DNA from: Streptomyces physcomitrii
Lineage (GTDB): Bacteria > Actinomycetota > Actinomycetes > Streptomycetales > Streptomycetaceae
Reading direction: 5' to 3'
DNA: 64,000 nucleotides
Assembly: GCF_012273655.1 (NCBI RefSeq)
Contig: NZ_JAAWWP010000003.1
Coordinates: 62,001-126,000 of the forward strand
Shown here: positions 32,942 to 41,736 of the stretch, piece after piece
Layout: every line of letters starts with the position of its first letter
How positions within the stretch are numbered: position 1 is the stretch's first letter
Position numbers and translations under genes: made by a program
The notes under the pieces: model-generated
Database searches by the model: none
Told to the model about the DNA's origin: nothing
The model's input: the letters and a program-made list of their open reading frames with translations, nothing else

Positions 32942-34471
32942 TTACGGGCGACGGAGCGCTTCGGCCGCGGCCGTGGAGGCCGGTCCTGCGGCCAGCTCGG
33001 TCTCCAGGAGCTGCTTGCCGAGCAGCTCGGGGTCGGGCAGGTCCATCGGGTACTCGCCGTCGAAGCAGGCGCGGCAGAGGTTCGGCTTGGCGATGGTGGT
33101 CGCCTCGATCATGCCGTCGATGGAGATGTACGAGAGGGAGTCGGCGCCCATCGACTTGCCGATCTCCTCGACCGTCATGCCGTTGGCGATCAGCTCGGCG
33201 CGGGTGGCGAAGTCGATGCCGAAGAAGCAGGGCCACTTCACCGGCGGCGAGGAGATCCGGATGTGCACCTCGGCGGCGCCCGCCTCGCGGAGCATGCGCA
33301 CCAGGGCGCGCTGGGTGTTGCCGCGCACGATGGAGTCGTCGACGACGACCAGGCGCTTGCCCGCGATGACTTCCTTCAGCGGGTTCAGCTTGAGGCGGAT
33401 GCCGAGCTGGCGGATGGTCTGCGAGGGCTGGATGAAGGTGCGGCCCACGTAGGCGTTCTTCACCAGACCGGCACCGAAGGGGATCCCGGAGGCCTCGGCG
33501 TACCCGATGGCGGCGGGGGTGCCGGACTCCGGGGTGGCTATCACCAGGTCGGCCTCGACCGGGGCTTCCTTGGCGAGCTTGCGGCCCATCTCCACGCGGG
33601 AGAGGTAGACGTTGCGGCCCGCGATGTCGGTGTCGGGGCGGGCCAGGTAGACGTACTCGAAGACGCAGCCCTTGGGGCGGGCCTCGGCGAAGCGGGTGCT
33701 GCGGAAGCCGTTCTCGTCGACCGCGACGAACTCGCCCGGCTCTATCTCGCGGACGAAGGCCGCCCCGCAGATGTCGAGGGCGGCGCTCTCCGAGGCGACC
33801 ACCCAGCCGCGTTCGAGGCGGCCGAGGACCAGCGGGCGGATGCCCTGCGGGTCGCGGGCCGCGTACAGCGTGTGCTCGTCCATGAAGACCAGCGAGAAGG
33901 CGCCCTTGACCTCGGGCAGCACCGTCATCGCGGCCTCTTCGAGGCTGAGCGGCTTGCCGTCCTCGTCCTTCTGCCCGGCGAGCAGCGCGGTGACGAGGTC
34001 GGTGTCGTTGGTCGCGGCGACCTTGGCGTTGCGGCTGCCGTTCTCCCGGGGGAGCTCGGCGACCAGCTCGGCGAGCTGGGCCGTGTTGACCAGGTTGCCG
34101 TTGTGCCCGAGGGCGACGGAGCCCTCCGCGGTGGCACGGAAGGTGGGCTGCGCGTTCTCCCAGACCGAGGCACCGGTCGTGGAGTAGCGGGCATGGCCCA
34201 CGGCGATGTGGCCCTGGAGGGAGCCGAGGGAGGTTTCGTCGAAGACCTGGGAGACCAGGCCCATGTCCTTGAAGACGAGGATCTGGGAGCCGTTGCTCAC
34301 CGCGATTCCCGCGGATTCCTGACCTCGATGCTGGAGGGCGTAGAGCCCGAAGTACGTGAGCTTTGCGACCTCTTCGCCCGGAGCCCAGACTCCGAAGACG
34401 CCACAAGCGTCCTGGGGGCCTTTCTCGCCGGGGAGCAGATCGTGATTGAGTCGACCGTCACCACGTGGCAC
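32942..34471 (-). CDS. purF: Amidophosphoribosyltransferase
   Basis: The protein has 509 residues. GTG 34471 gives a 22-residue propeptide ending QDA before Cys23 (CGVFGVW), the N-terminal nucleophile exposed by self-cleavage. The glutaminase domain runs to ~260. The PRTase domain carries VVVDDSIVRGNT near 370, and Cys residues (WPCFFGID, LCRACFDGEYP) fit the iron-sulfur cluster of this type. It catalyses the committed first step of purine synthesis from PRPP and glutamine. First gene of the purF-purM unit; expression is probably controlled from 34472-34600. Confidence 0.97.
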   Translation of the reverse strand: MPRGDGRLNHDLLPGEKGPQDACGVFGVWAPGEEVAKLTYFGLYALQHRGQESAGIAVSNGSQILVFKDMGLVSQVFDETSLGSLQGHIAVGHARYSTTGASVWENAQPTFRATAEGSVALGHNGNLVNTAQLAELVAELPRENGSRNAKVAATNDTDLVTALLAGQKDEDGKPLSLEEAAMTVLPEVKGAFSLVFMDEHTLYAARDPQGIRPLVLGRLERGWVVASESAALDICGAAFVREIEPGEFVAVDENGFRSTRFAEARPKGCVFEYVYLARPDTDIAGRNVYLSRVEMGRKLAKEAPVEADLVIATPESGTPAAIGYAEASGIPFGAGLVKNAYVGRTFIQPSQTIRQLGIRLKLNPLKEVIAGKRLVVVDDSIVRGNTQRALVRMLREAGAAEVHIRISSPPVKWPCFFGIDFATRAELIANGMTVEEIGKSMGADSLSYISIDGMIEATTIAKPNLCRACFDGEYPMDLPDPELLGKQLLETELAAGPASTAAAEALRRP

Positions 34472-34659
34472 GCCACCGAGTGTAGGCGAGATCGACCACT
34501 GGTCCGAATTGGGGTGGGGGGACTCCTGGTCCCCGGGACCCGCGCTCCCAGGGACCGGCGGTCCCGGGAAAGCCCAGCGCAGGGCGGCAATGAGACGCGG
34601 ATGTCCGATTACCGGATGCCCGTTGACAGCCAAAGGTGTCTTCGGTCACGCTTCCGGCC

Positions 34660-34755
34660 ATGCAGCTGCCCAGCGGCCCCGGCGCCGTTCTCGTGGAGCG
34701 CCGCCACGTCGACCTGGTCCGGGTGGCGAGCGCGATCTGTCGCCGCATCCGCTGA
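34660..34755 (+). CDS. 31-residue leader peptide upstream of the sulfatase gene
   Basis: The peptide starts MQLPSGPGAVLVERRHVDL, continues VRVASAICRRIR and stops at 34755. The core RRHVDLxRVASAxC is that of the short putative leader peptides found before sulfur-metabolism genes in Streptomyces, where a late Cys codon is thought to sense cysteine supply. A TTGACA lies at 34623-34628. Here it precedes a sulfatase gene by 267 bases, which fits sulfur control. Presence of the motif is observed; the attenuation role is inferred. Confidence 0.72.
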   Translation: MQLPSGPGAVLVERRHVDLVRVASAICRRIR

Positions 34756-35022
34756 GCGCGGCCTCGGGCCCACTCCCGCTGTCTCGAATTCGCCCCTCGG
34801 CGCCGACAGCTCCCGGACCCTGACGGGCCGCCTGCCCGCAGAGGCCGTACCCAGCCGCACGGGCCTCCGCCCGGGGTTCGCCACCACCGCCACAGGCGCC
34901 CCTCCTCACCCTCTGTCACCACCTCTCCCACCGCGCCGGTCCCTCCCGCGCGGGCCCGGCCGTGCTCATGCCACCGCCGCCGCCCGCGCCGGCCCCGTGC
35001 GCGCCCTACCCGGAGCCTTCCT

Positions 35023-36540
35023 GTGCCCTCTTCCTCCCGTACGCCCGCCTCCCGTACGCCCGCCTCCCGCACCGAACCGGCCGCCTCCCCCGCCGGGGAG
35101 GCCGAGGGCGGCTCGCGCCGCTCCCTCTCCCGGCGCGCCTTCCACACCGCCGTCGGCGCCGGAACCGCGGCCGCCGCCGTGGGCCTGCCCGCGGCCGCCG
35201 CCACCGCCGACTCGGCCGGGGCCGCCGCCGAGCACCGCGAGCGCCCCTTCCGGGCCGCCCCCGGCCGCCACTCCCGGCGCCCGAACATCCTCTTCATCCT
35301 CGGCGACGACCTCGGCTGGGCCGACCTTTCCAGCTACGGCGCCCCGCACATCCACACCCCGAACCTTGACCGCCTGGCCCGCCAGGGCGTCCGCTTCACC
35401 GACGCCTACTCCGGCTCCGCCACCTGCTCCCCCACCCGCTTCAGCCTCTACACCGGCCGCTACCCGGGCCGTACGAAGGGCGGTCTCGCCGAGCCCATCG
35501 CGGACCGCACGGTCGGCCTCGAACCCACCCACCCCACGCTGGCCTCGCTGCTGCGGGACGCCGGCTACGCCACCGCCCTCATCGGCAAGTGGCACTGCGG
35601 CTACCTCCCGGACTACTCCCCCACCAAGTCCGGCTACGACGAGTTCTTCGGCAACCTCGGCGGCGCCCTGGAGTACTACTCCAAGCTCGGCCTGCTCGGC
35701 GAGTACGACCTCTACGAGGGCGACGCCGAGTACAAGGACCTGCGCTACTACACCCGGGTACTGACCGAGCGGGCGAGCGAGTACGTCTCCCGCGAGCACG
35801 AGCGGCCCTGGCTGCTGAACCTCAACTTCACCACCCCGCACTGGCCTTGGATCGCCGAGGGTGACGAGGAGGAGAGCGCCGAGATCACCCGCCGGATACG
35901 CGCGGGGGTCAAGGGCGCGCTCAACCACCGGGACGGCGGCTCGGTCGAGAAGTACCGCGAGATGGTCGAGGACCTGGACCGCTCCGTCGGCAAGGTGCTC
36001 GCCGCCCTGCACCGCTCCGGCCAGGAGGAGAACACCCTGGTCTTCTTCGGCAGCGACAACGGCGGCGAGCGCTTCTCCTACAACTGGCCGCTGACCGGCG
36101 GCAAGTTCGGCCTCCAGGAGGGCGGCATCCGGGTCCCGTCCGTCGTCCGCTGGCCCGCCCGCCTCGACGGCGGCCAGGTCAGCGAGGAGCCGGTCTTCAC
36201 CCCCGACTGGACCGCCACCCTCCTCGAACTCGGCGGCGCCCGCCCGCACCCCGCGTACCCCCTGGACGGCAGCAGCCTCGCCGGATACCTGCTGCGCGGC
36301 GAGGAGTTGGCGGAGCGCGAACTCTTCTGGCGGGTCCGCGGCGAACGCGCCCTGCGCCGCGGCAAGTGGAAGTACTACCGGGGCCAGGACGGCAAGGACC
36401 ACCTGTACGACCTCCACGCGGACGCCCGCGAACAGGCCGACCGGGCCGCGGCGGAACCTGAGTTGGTGAAGGAGCTGCGGCAGGCCTGGGAGCGCATCGA
36501 CAAGAGGCTGCTGCCGTACCCGGACGCGAAGAAGAGCTGA
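35023..36540 (+). CDS. Tat-exported Cys-type sulfatase
   Basis: The protein has 505 residues. GTG 35023 has GGAG 7 bases upstream. A long Tat signal carries SRRSLSRRAFHTAVGAG near 31-47. The alkaline-phosphatase-superfamily sulfatase domain begins NILFILGDDLG (metal-binding Asp pair). The formylglycine motif C-S-P-T-R is at 135-139, and GSDNGGE later supplies metal ligands. It would release sulfate from organic sulfate esters outside the cell after formylglycine formation. The upstream Cys-coding leader peptide suggests induction under sulfur limitation. Confidence 0.92.
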   Translation: MPSSSRTPASRTPASRTEPAASPAGEAEGGSRRSLSRRAFHTAVGAGTAAAAVGLPAAAATADSAGAAAEHRERPFRAAPGRHSRRPNILFILGDDLGWADLSSYGAPHIHTPNLDRLARQGVRFTDAYSGSATCSPTRFSLYTGRYPGRTKGGLAEPIADRTVGLEPTHPTLASLLRDAGYATALIGKWHCGYLPDYSPTKSGYDEFFGNLGGALEYYSKLGLLGEYDLYEGDAEYKDLRYYTRVLTERASEYVSREHERPWLLNLNFTTPHWPWIAEGDEEESAEITRRIRAGVKGALNHRDGGSVEKYREMVEDLDRSVGKVLAALHRSGQEENTLVFFGSDNGGERFSYNWPLTGGKFGLQEGGIRVPSVVRWPARLDGGQVSEEPVFTPDWTATLLELGGARPHPAYPLDGSSLAGYLLRGEELAERELFWRVRGERALRRGKWKYYRGQDGKDHLYDLHADAREQADRAAAEPELVKELRQAWERIDKRLLPYPDAKKS

Positions 36541-36622
36541 TTGGCCGTCAACGGACGCCTGCGGCCCGCCCCTTGAGCTTCCGGGGGCGGGCCGCGAGCG
36601 TACGGAGCTGGATGGCGCGCTG

Positions 36623-36832
36623 CTAGAGCACGCCCTCCTTCAGGGCGGTGATCAGCTCGGTCACCGGGCCACGGGGGAGCAGAAGGGCCGGGCCGTGCGG
36701 GGACTTGCTGTCGCGGACGGCGACCATCTCCGGGTCGACGAGGCCGAACTCGACGCAGTCGCCCTGCGCGCCGGAAGCAGAGGACTTCCACCAGGTGACG
36801 GGCAGGGTGGCGGCGTCTTCAACGTGGCTCAT
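36623..36832 (-). CDS. DUF397 domain protein, copy 2
   Basis: The protein has 69 residues. ATG 36832 has AAGGAG 5 bases upstream. It has the DUF397 core WWKSSASGAQGDCVEFG and VAVRDSKSPHGPALL. It is ~70 percent identical to the next gene upstream, so a local duplication. DUF397 proteins are encoded with DUF5753-type HTH regulators in Streptomyces (WhiJ-like systems) and probably modulate them. Confidence 0.93.
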   Translation of the reverse strand: MSHVEDAATLPVTWWKSSASGAQGDCVEFGLVDPEMVAVRDSKSPHGPALLLPRGPVTELITALKEGVL

Positions 36833-36865
36833 GCGCACTCCTTTACGGGTGAAGACAAGCACTGT

Positions 36866-37078
36866 CTAGCCGAGTGTGCCGTCCTTGAGCGCTGCTACGA
36901 GGCCGCTCACCGAACCACGGCCAAAAAGCAGCGCCGGACCATGCGGCGCCTTGCTGTCGCGGACCGCGACCGTCCCCGCGTCGACGAGGCCGAACTCGAC
37001 GCAGTCCGACTGGGCGCCGGAGGCCGACGACTTCCACCAGGTGACGGGCAGGGTGGCGGAGTCTTCAACGTGGCTCAT
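36866..37078 (-). CDS. DUF397 domain protein, copy 1
   Basis: The protein has 70 residues. Its start forms ATGA with the stop of the HTH regulator gene, so both are translated together. It shares MSHVED(S/A)ATLPVTWWK with the neighbouring copy. Likely partner of the regulator at 37075-37929. Confidence 0.94.
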   Translation of the reverse strand: MSHVEDSATLPVTWWKSSASGAQSDCVEFGLVDAGTVAVRDSKAPHGPALLFGRGSVSGLVAALKDGTLG

Positions 37079-37929
37079 GAGTGCTTTTTCCTTATCTCTG
37101 CGATCAGTTCGGCTGACCGTTCGACCGGGAGCGCCGCAGCGCGTAGCCGCTCGAACGCGTCACGGTAGACAGCGACCTGGTCACGTTCTTCGACGTACAG
37201 GGCGGAAGTGAGGCTCTCCACGTGCACCACGTCGAGATCGGCGTGCTCATCGAAGCCGAGAACCGCGTACGAACCCATCTTCCCTGCGTGGGGTGGGGAG
37301 TCGGCAGGCAGCACCTGGATGGTGATGTTGGGCCGCCGTCCCAAGGACTGAAGCCGACCGAGTTGTTCCCGCATCACACCTTCGCCCACGCACTGGGTAC
37401 GCAAGGCGGTCTCCGAGACGATCGCCCAGAGGTTGAGGGGCTTTTCACGGGTCAGCACCGCCTGCCGAGCCAGCCGGATCTCCGCCAAGGCGTCCACCTT
37501 GGCTTCCAGTGCCTCCGACATCGCTGTTGCGGTGACGATCTCGCGCGCGTACTCACCGGTCTGTAACAGCCCGGGGATCACGCCCATCTGCCATGTCCGC
37601 ACGCTGGTCGCCTCGGCCTCCAGGCTGATCAAGTCCTCGTAGACCGGAGACAGGATCCCCCGATACGACTGCCACCACCCCCGCCGCGCACCTTCCCGCG
37701 TGAGGGAGAGCAGAGCTCGGCGCAGTTCCTTGTCCTTGATCCCGTAGAGATCGAGGAGGAGTTCGACGTCCTTGGCCTTGGCGGCGGTTCGGGCCGTTTC
37801 GATGCGGGAGAGCTTGGCGGGGTTGATCGCGCCGGCAGACTTGGCGGCCACCTCGTCGAGGGTGCTGCTTCCCCGCAGGCCGCGCAGCTTCACCCCGAGG
37901 CGGCGCCTGCGCACGGTGGGTGCGCTCAC
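37075..37929 (-). CDS. XRE-type HTH regulator with DUF5753 domain
   Basis: The protein has 284 residues. GTG 37929 (VSAPTVRRRRLG) has GGGAGGG 7 bases upstream. The HTH domain (residues ~12-75; LDEVAAKSAGAINPAKLSRIE) precedes the DUF5753 ligand or partner domain (~100-280; GVIPGLLQTGEYAR, then the conserved VLPADSPPHAGKMGSYAVLGF region). Family members regulate development or antibiotic production with a DUF397 partner and an ATP-binding protein, all three being present here. Divergent from the ATPase gene over 245 bases, the likely operator. Confidence 0.93.
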   Translation of the reverse strand: MSAPTVRRRRLGVKLRGLRGSSTLDEVAAKSAGAINPAKLSRIETARTAAKAKDVELLLDLYGIKDKELRRALLSLTREGARRGWWQSYRGILSPVYEDLISLEAEATSVRTWQMGVIPGLLQTGEYAREIVTATAMSEALEAKVDALAEIRLARQAVLTREKPLNLWAIVSETALRTQCVGEGVMREQLGRLQSLGRRPNITIQVLPADSPPHAGKMGSYAVLGFDEHADLDVVHVESLTSALYVEERDQVAVYRDAFERLRAAALPVERSAELIAEIRKKHS

Positions 37930-38174
37930 GTACTTCCCTCCCCGTAGTGATCCAGTAGCCGACAGTCTGCCGCGCTCGTGCACCGGATGCCACCTCGCCT
38001 TCCGCTCCGCCATCCTGACACTCACAGACGTGCATGCAATTTTGCATTCACTCTTCCGATAGCTTGCACAGGAGAGGGATCAGCAGGCACTCTGATGTGA
38101 CGAAGAGCTACCGCATCGCTACGGGTGTGGCAACTGACCCTGCTCACCTGGCAGATGCTGCTGAGGAGGCTTGC

Positions 38175-38657
38175 ATGACGTGTAGGCGACCGAATCGCTT
38201 ATCTCCGGCAAATGCGACAGCGGAGCGCCCGCCCTCCGGCCGGTCGCCCGCCGAACTGAAACTCCCGAGCGCTCCCGAGTCCGTACGTCAAGCCCGGGAA
38301 TACGTACGGAAGTTCGCCGGGTCGTATGCGCCGGAGGTGCCGGAGGAACGCGTCGACGAGGCGGTTCTCGTGCTGTCGGAGCTGGTCACCAACGCGGTGC
38401 GGTACGGCTCGGCGCGGGAGGACTTCGTCCTCGTCTCCCTTGTGCTGAAGGCGAGTTACCTGCGCATCGAGGTGCACGACGCCGGGCGGCGGCGCCCGCG
38501 GCTGCGGCACTCGGCGGCGGACTCCGCCACCGAGCAGCGCGGGCGCGGGCTGTTCATCGTGGCGGAGCTGGCCGCCGACTGGGGCGTCGGGGAACGGCCG
38601 TTCGGGAAGTACGTGTGGGCGGAGCTGGCCTGGCCGCGGGAGGCCCGGCGGGAGTGA
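38175..38657 (+). CDS. RsbW-like ATP-binding protein (HATPase)
   Basis: The protein has 160 residues. ATG 38175 has GAGGAGG 5 bases upstream. GHKL ATPase motifs: ELVTNAVRYG (N box) near 80, EVHDAGRRRP (G1) near 105 and QRGRGLFIVAELAADWG (G2) near 125. Similar to anti-sigma-factor kinases. Divergently placed with the HTH/DUF397 genes, the standard module in Streptomyces. Substrate unknown. Confidence 0.93.
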   Translation: MTCRRPNRLSPANATAERPPSGRSPAELKLPSAPESVRQAREYVRKFAGSYAPEVPEERVDEAVLVLSELVTNAVRYGSAREDFVLVSLVLKASYLRIEVHDAGRRRPRLRHSAADSATEQRGRGLFIVAELAADWGVGERPFGKYVWAELAWPREARRE

Positions 38658-38696
38658 ACCGCTCCCCCGCGGCCCCCCCTCTCAGGCCCTGCCCTC

Positions 38697-39941
38697 TCAA
38701 GCCCCGCCCGCCGCGAAGGCGCCGCCCCCGGTGAAGGCCAGCTTGGCGAAGCGTTCGCCGATGCGGCGGTGGGTGGCGGCGTCGGGGTGGAGGGCGTCGG
38801 GCAGCGGGAGTTCGGTGAGGTCGGCGGCGCCGTAGAGTTCGCGGCCGTCGAGGTAGTGCAGGTGCGGGTCCTCGGCGGCACGCTGGGTCACGATCCGGGA
38901 GAGTTCCTCGCGGATGATGCCCAGGGTCAGCTTCCCGGCCGCCTTCTCCGCGGGGTCGCCCAGCGCCTTGAACTGGATCTGGCCGTTGACCAGATTGCCG
39001 AGGTCCGGGGCGCAGGGGCCCGGGGTGTCCTCGTGGATCGGGCACAGGATCGGCGAGACGACCAGGAGCGGAGTCTCCGGGTGCCCCTCGCGGATCGTGT
39101 CGAGGAAGCCGTGCACGGCGGGGGCGAAGGCGCGCAGCCGCATCAGATCGGCGTTGACCACGTTGATGCCGAGCTTGAGGCTGATCAGCTCGGCCGGGGT
39201 GTCCCGCAGGGCGCGGGCGAGGAAGGGGTCGAGCAGGGCGCTGCCGCTCAGGCCCAGGTTGATCAGCTCCACCCCGGCGAGGGAGGCGGCGAGCGCCGGC
39301 CAGGTCGTGGTGGGGCTCGCCGCGTCCGAGCCGTGGCTGATCGAACTGCCGTGGTGCAGCCAGACCTTGCGGCCCCGGTCGGGGAGGGGTTCGACGGGGG
39401 CGTCGGTGCGCAGGGCGAGGAGTTCGGTGGCCTCGTTGTGCGGCAGCCAGATCTCCACGTCCTTCGCCTCGCGCGGCAGTTCGGTGAAGCGGACGGTGCC
39501 GGGCGGGCCCGACTCGGTGGTGGTGGTGCCGGTGGTCATGTCGATGGTGAGGGTGTTGCCGCCGGAGACGGAGGCCTGCCGGACCAGGCGCCCGTCCACG
39601 AGGAGGTCGTACACCCCATCCGGGCGGGGCGGGGCGCCCACGTACGCGCGCTTGGTGCGCAGGGTGTCCAGTTCGACGGCGGTGGCCCGGGTGCGGAAGA
39701 CGAGCCGTACGCCGGAGGGCTGGGTCTCCGCCACCGAGAGCTGGCTGTCGGTGTACTGGGCGCGGGCCCGGGCGGGCAGCCGGTGCGGCTGGAGGCCGCC
39801 GCGCTCGGTGGTCTCCAAGTCGAGGGCGCCGCGCAGCAGTTCGGGGGTGAGAGGGGTGGTGGTCCAGCGCGGCCCCGGGCGCGGTGCCGACTCGGGACGC
39901 GGTACGGGCTCGGGGTGCGGTACGGGCTCGGGGTGCTGCAT
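38697..39941 (-). CDS. SGNH/GDSL-family esterase
   Basis: The protein has 414 residues. A Pro-rich N-terminus (PEPVP repeats) precedes a beta-sandwich carbohydrate-esterase-like domain to ~190. The SGNH hydrolase domain follows: HHGSSISHG with the nucleophile Ser near 198, the Gly block NLGLSG, LGINVVN (Asn block) and DALHPD for the Asp/His pair. No signal peptide, so likely cytosolic. Substrate unknown; acyl groups on sugars are typical. Gene follows tetR by 52 bases on the same strand and is probably under its control. Confidence 0.87.
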   Translation of the reverse strand: MQHPEPVPHPEPVPRPESAPRPGPRWTTTPLTPELLRGALDLETTERGGLQPHRLPARARAQYTDSQLSVAETQPSGVRLVFRTRATAVELDTLRTKRAYVGAPPRPDGVYDLLVDGRLVRQASVSGGNTLTIDMTTGTTTTESGPPGTVRFTELPREAKDVEIWLPHNEATELLALRTDAPVEPLPDRGRKVWLHHGSSISHGSDAASPTTTWPALAASLAGVELINLGLSGSALLDPFLARALRDTPAELISLKLGINVVNADLMRLRAFAPAVHGFLDTIREGHPETPLLVVSPILCPIHEDTPGPCAPDLGNLVNGQIQFKALGDPAEKAAGKLTLGIIREELSRIVTQRAAEDPHLHYLDGRELYGAADLTELPLPDALHPDAATHRRIGERFAKLAFTGGGAFAAGGA

Positions 39942-39993
39942 GGGGTCCGCCTGTCGGGTCGGAGGGGAGGGGCCGGGGCGCGCCGGGCCCGGC

Positions 39994-40575
39994 TCAGGGG
40001 GTGGTGGGGGCGGCGGGCCAGTTCCGCAGCAGGGCGTCGAGGGCGTCCAGGATCCGGGGCCAGGTCTCCGCGGCGGCGGGGCTGCTGTGGTCGAAGGACC
40101 CGCCGCCCTCCATGGTCACGAAGCCGTGGAAGACGCTGCCCAGAAGCCGGACGGCGTGCGTCTGGTCCGGTTCGGTCAGGTCGTAGCCGCGCAAGATGGC
40201 GCGGATCATCCGGGAGTGCCGGGGCCCGGCGCTGGCCGCCGCGTCCTCGGGGGCCAGCCGCAACTGGGCGGCGGCGTACCGGCCCGGGTGCTGCCGGGCG
40301 TAGTCGCGGTAGACGTCGCCGAGGGCGGTCAGGGCGTCCTTGCCCGAGCGGCCGGCCAGGGCGGCGCTGCCCCGGTCGGCGAGTTCCCTGAGGGCGAGCA
40401 GGGCGATGCCGGTCCTGAGCGCCCCGGAGTTCTTGACGTGCGAGTACAGGCTCGCGACGCGGACGTCGAAGCGCCGGGCCAGCGCCGAGACGGTGACCTG
40501 GTCGAAGCCCTCCTCGTCGGCCAGCTCCGCCCCCGCCTGGATCAGGCGTTCCGTGGTCAGTCCCGCGCGTGGCAT
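39994..40575 (-). CDS. TetR-family repressor
   Basis: The protein has 193 residues. ATG 40575 has GGAGGG 6 bases upstream. The N-terminal HTH is LTTERLIQAGAELADEEGFD then VTVSALARRFDVRVASLYSH; the C-terminal part is a TetR_C WHG-type ligand domain (residues 85-190). Likely represses its own operon with the downstream SGNH esterase gene through the dyad at 40720-40746. Confidence 0.93.
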   Translation of the reverse strand: MPRAGLTTERLIQAGAELADEEGFDQVTVSALARRFDVRVASLYSHVKNSGALRTGIALLALRELADRGSAALAGRSGKDALTALGDVYRDYARQHPGRYAAAQLRLAPEDAAASAGPRHSRMIRAILRGYDLTEPDQTHAVRLLGSVFHGFVTMEGGGSFDHSSPAAAETWPRILDALDALLRNWPAAPTTP

Positions 40576-40719
40576 GCGCCGCCCTCCGTTCCGCTGCCTT
40601 CCGGTTCCTCTGCCTCGGGTGCCTCTTCTTATGCGTCCGCGCCTGCGTCCGCCTTCGCGCTTCGGCGGCAGCGTGAGCCGGCGAGGCCGCGAACGCCCAG
40701 GTGGGCAGCTTCGAGTATG

Positions 40720-40746
40720 CATTTGCCTAAAGGGTTTAGGCAAATG
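40720..40746. promoter_or_regulatory. Perfect palindromic operator upstream of tetR
   Basis: CATTTGCCTAAA (40720-40731) and its exact complement (40735-40746) flank GGG. On the minus strand a TTGCCT -35 and CATACT -10 (40714-40719) overlap the dyad, so a bound repressor would block transcription of tetR. It is the only strong dyad near this gene. Confidence 0.8.
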
Positions 40747-40806
40747 TGGGGTGAGATTAGGCAGGAGAGTGGGACTGAGGAGGGTGATCCGGCAGGTCTC
40801 GTCCGG

Positions 40807-41598
40807 TCAGGACATCAGCGGGAGGAGGGCGGAGAGGTCGGAGCGTTCGCCGCTCGCGCTGATCTTCGCGGCGGAGTGCGCCTCGGCCCAGGTCGTGCGG
40901 CCGGTCGCCAGGCGGACCCAGGTCAGCGGGTCGGTCTCGACGACATTGGGCGGGGTGCCGCGGGTGTGCCGGGGCCCCTCCACGCACTGCACCACGGCGA
41001 AGGGCGGCACCCGCACCTCGGTGGAGCCGCCGGGCGCCTTGACCGCGAGGGCGTCGGCGAGCATCCGGGTGCAGGCGGCCAGGGCCTCCCGGTCGACCGG
41101 GATGTCGAGTCCGGTGGCGCGGTTCAAGTCGTCGGTGTGGACGGTGAGTTCGACCGTACGGGTCACCAGGAAGGGGAGGAGTTCGATGGTGCCGAGGCGG
41201 GTGGTGAGGCGGCGGTCGTCCGGGGTGGCGGCGAGGTCCTCGGCGAGCTTCGCGGCGACCTTCGCCCCGAAGGAGGCCAGATCGCGCTCGGCGGCGGCCA
41301 GCGCCCGGCTGCCCTCGGCGACCGCCTCGGCCAGGCTCGCCGTGACGAACGGGGCGTCCAGCAGGGCGAGTTCGGCCTTCGGCGGTTCGGGGAGGTCGAT
41401 CGCGGCGCTCACCGCCCGTACCGCGATGGACACATGGGCCGCGAGATCGCGAACTGCCCAGCCGTCGAGGTGCGTCGGCGCGTCGAGCTGCTCCTCGCTG
41501 AGCCCGGCCACCGCCTCTCGCACCTGCGCGTACTGGCCGAGGACGGCGCTGCGGATCTTGGCGGAGTCGTAGCTGCGGAGGCGCTTCCGGGGCGGCAT
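40807..41598 (-). CDS. Maleylpyruvate-isomerase-family mycothiol-dependent protein
   Basis: The protein has 263 residues. The N-terminal DinB-like four-helix domain carries DGWAVRDLAAHVS (mycothiol-binding type, His in AAHVS) and a second His in VHTDDL. The C-terminal ~90 residues resemble a sterol-carrier-like domain ending LLPLMS. Such proteins use mycothiol as thiol cofactor; reaction unknown here. Conserved between purM/F and purL loci in Streptomyces. Confidence 0.85.
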   Translation of the reverse strand: MPPRKRLRSYDSAKIRSAVLGQYAQVREAVAGLSEEQLDAPTHLDGWAVRDLAAHVSIAVRAVSAAIDLPEPPKAELALLDAPFVTASLAEAVAEGSRALAAAERDLASFGAKVAAKLAEDLAATPDDRRLTTRLGTIELLPFLVTRTVELTVHTDDLNRATGLDIPVDREALAACTRMLADALAVKAPGGSTEVRVPPFAVVQCVEGPRHTRGTPPNVVETDPLTWVRLATGRTTWAEAHSAAKISASGERSDLSALLPLMS

Positions 41599-41736
41599 GG
41601 GGTCAGCTTATGACGGGGCGGAAGGGGCCGGGCGGGGTTCGGGATGCGGCCATCTGTGCACAACAGCCCTGCCACACAGGTGCCTTGGGACCGCGGGCCG
41701 CAGGACGGGGGAGCCGCCCGGCCGCCGGGCCCGGCC

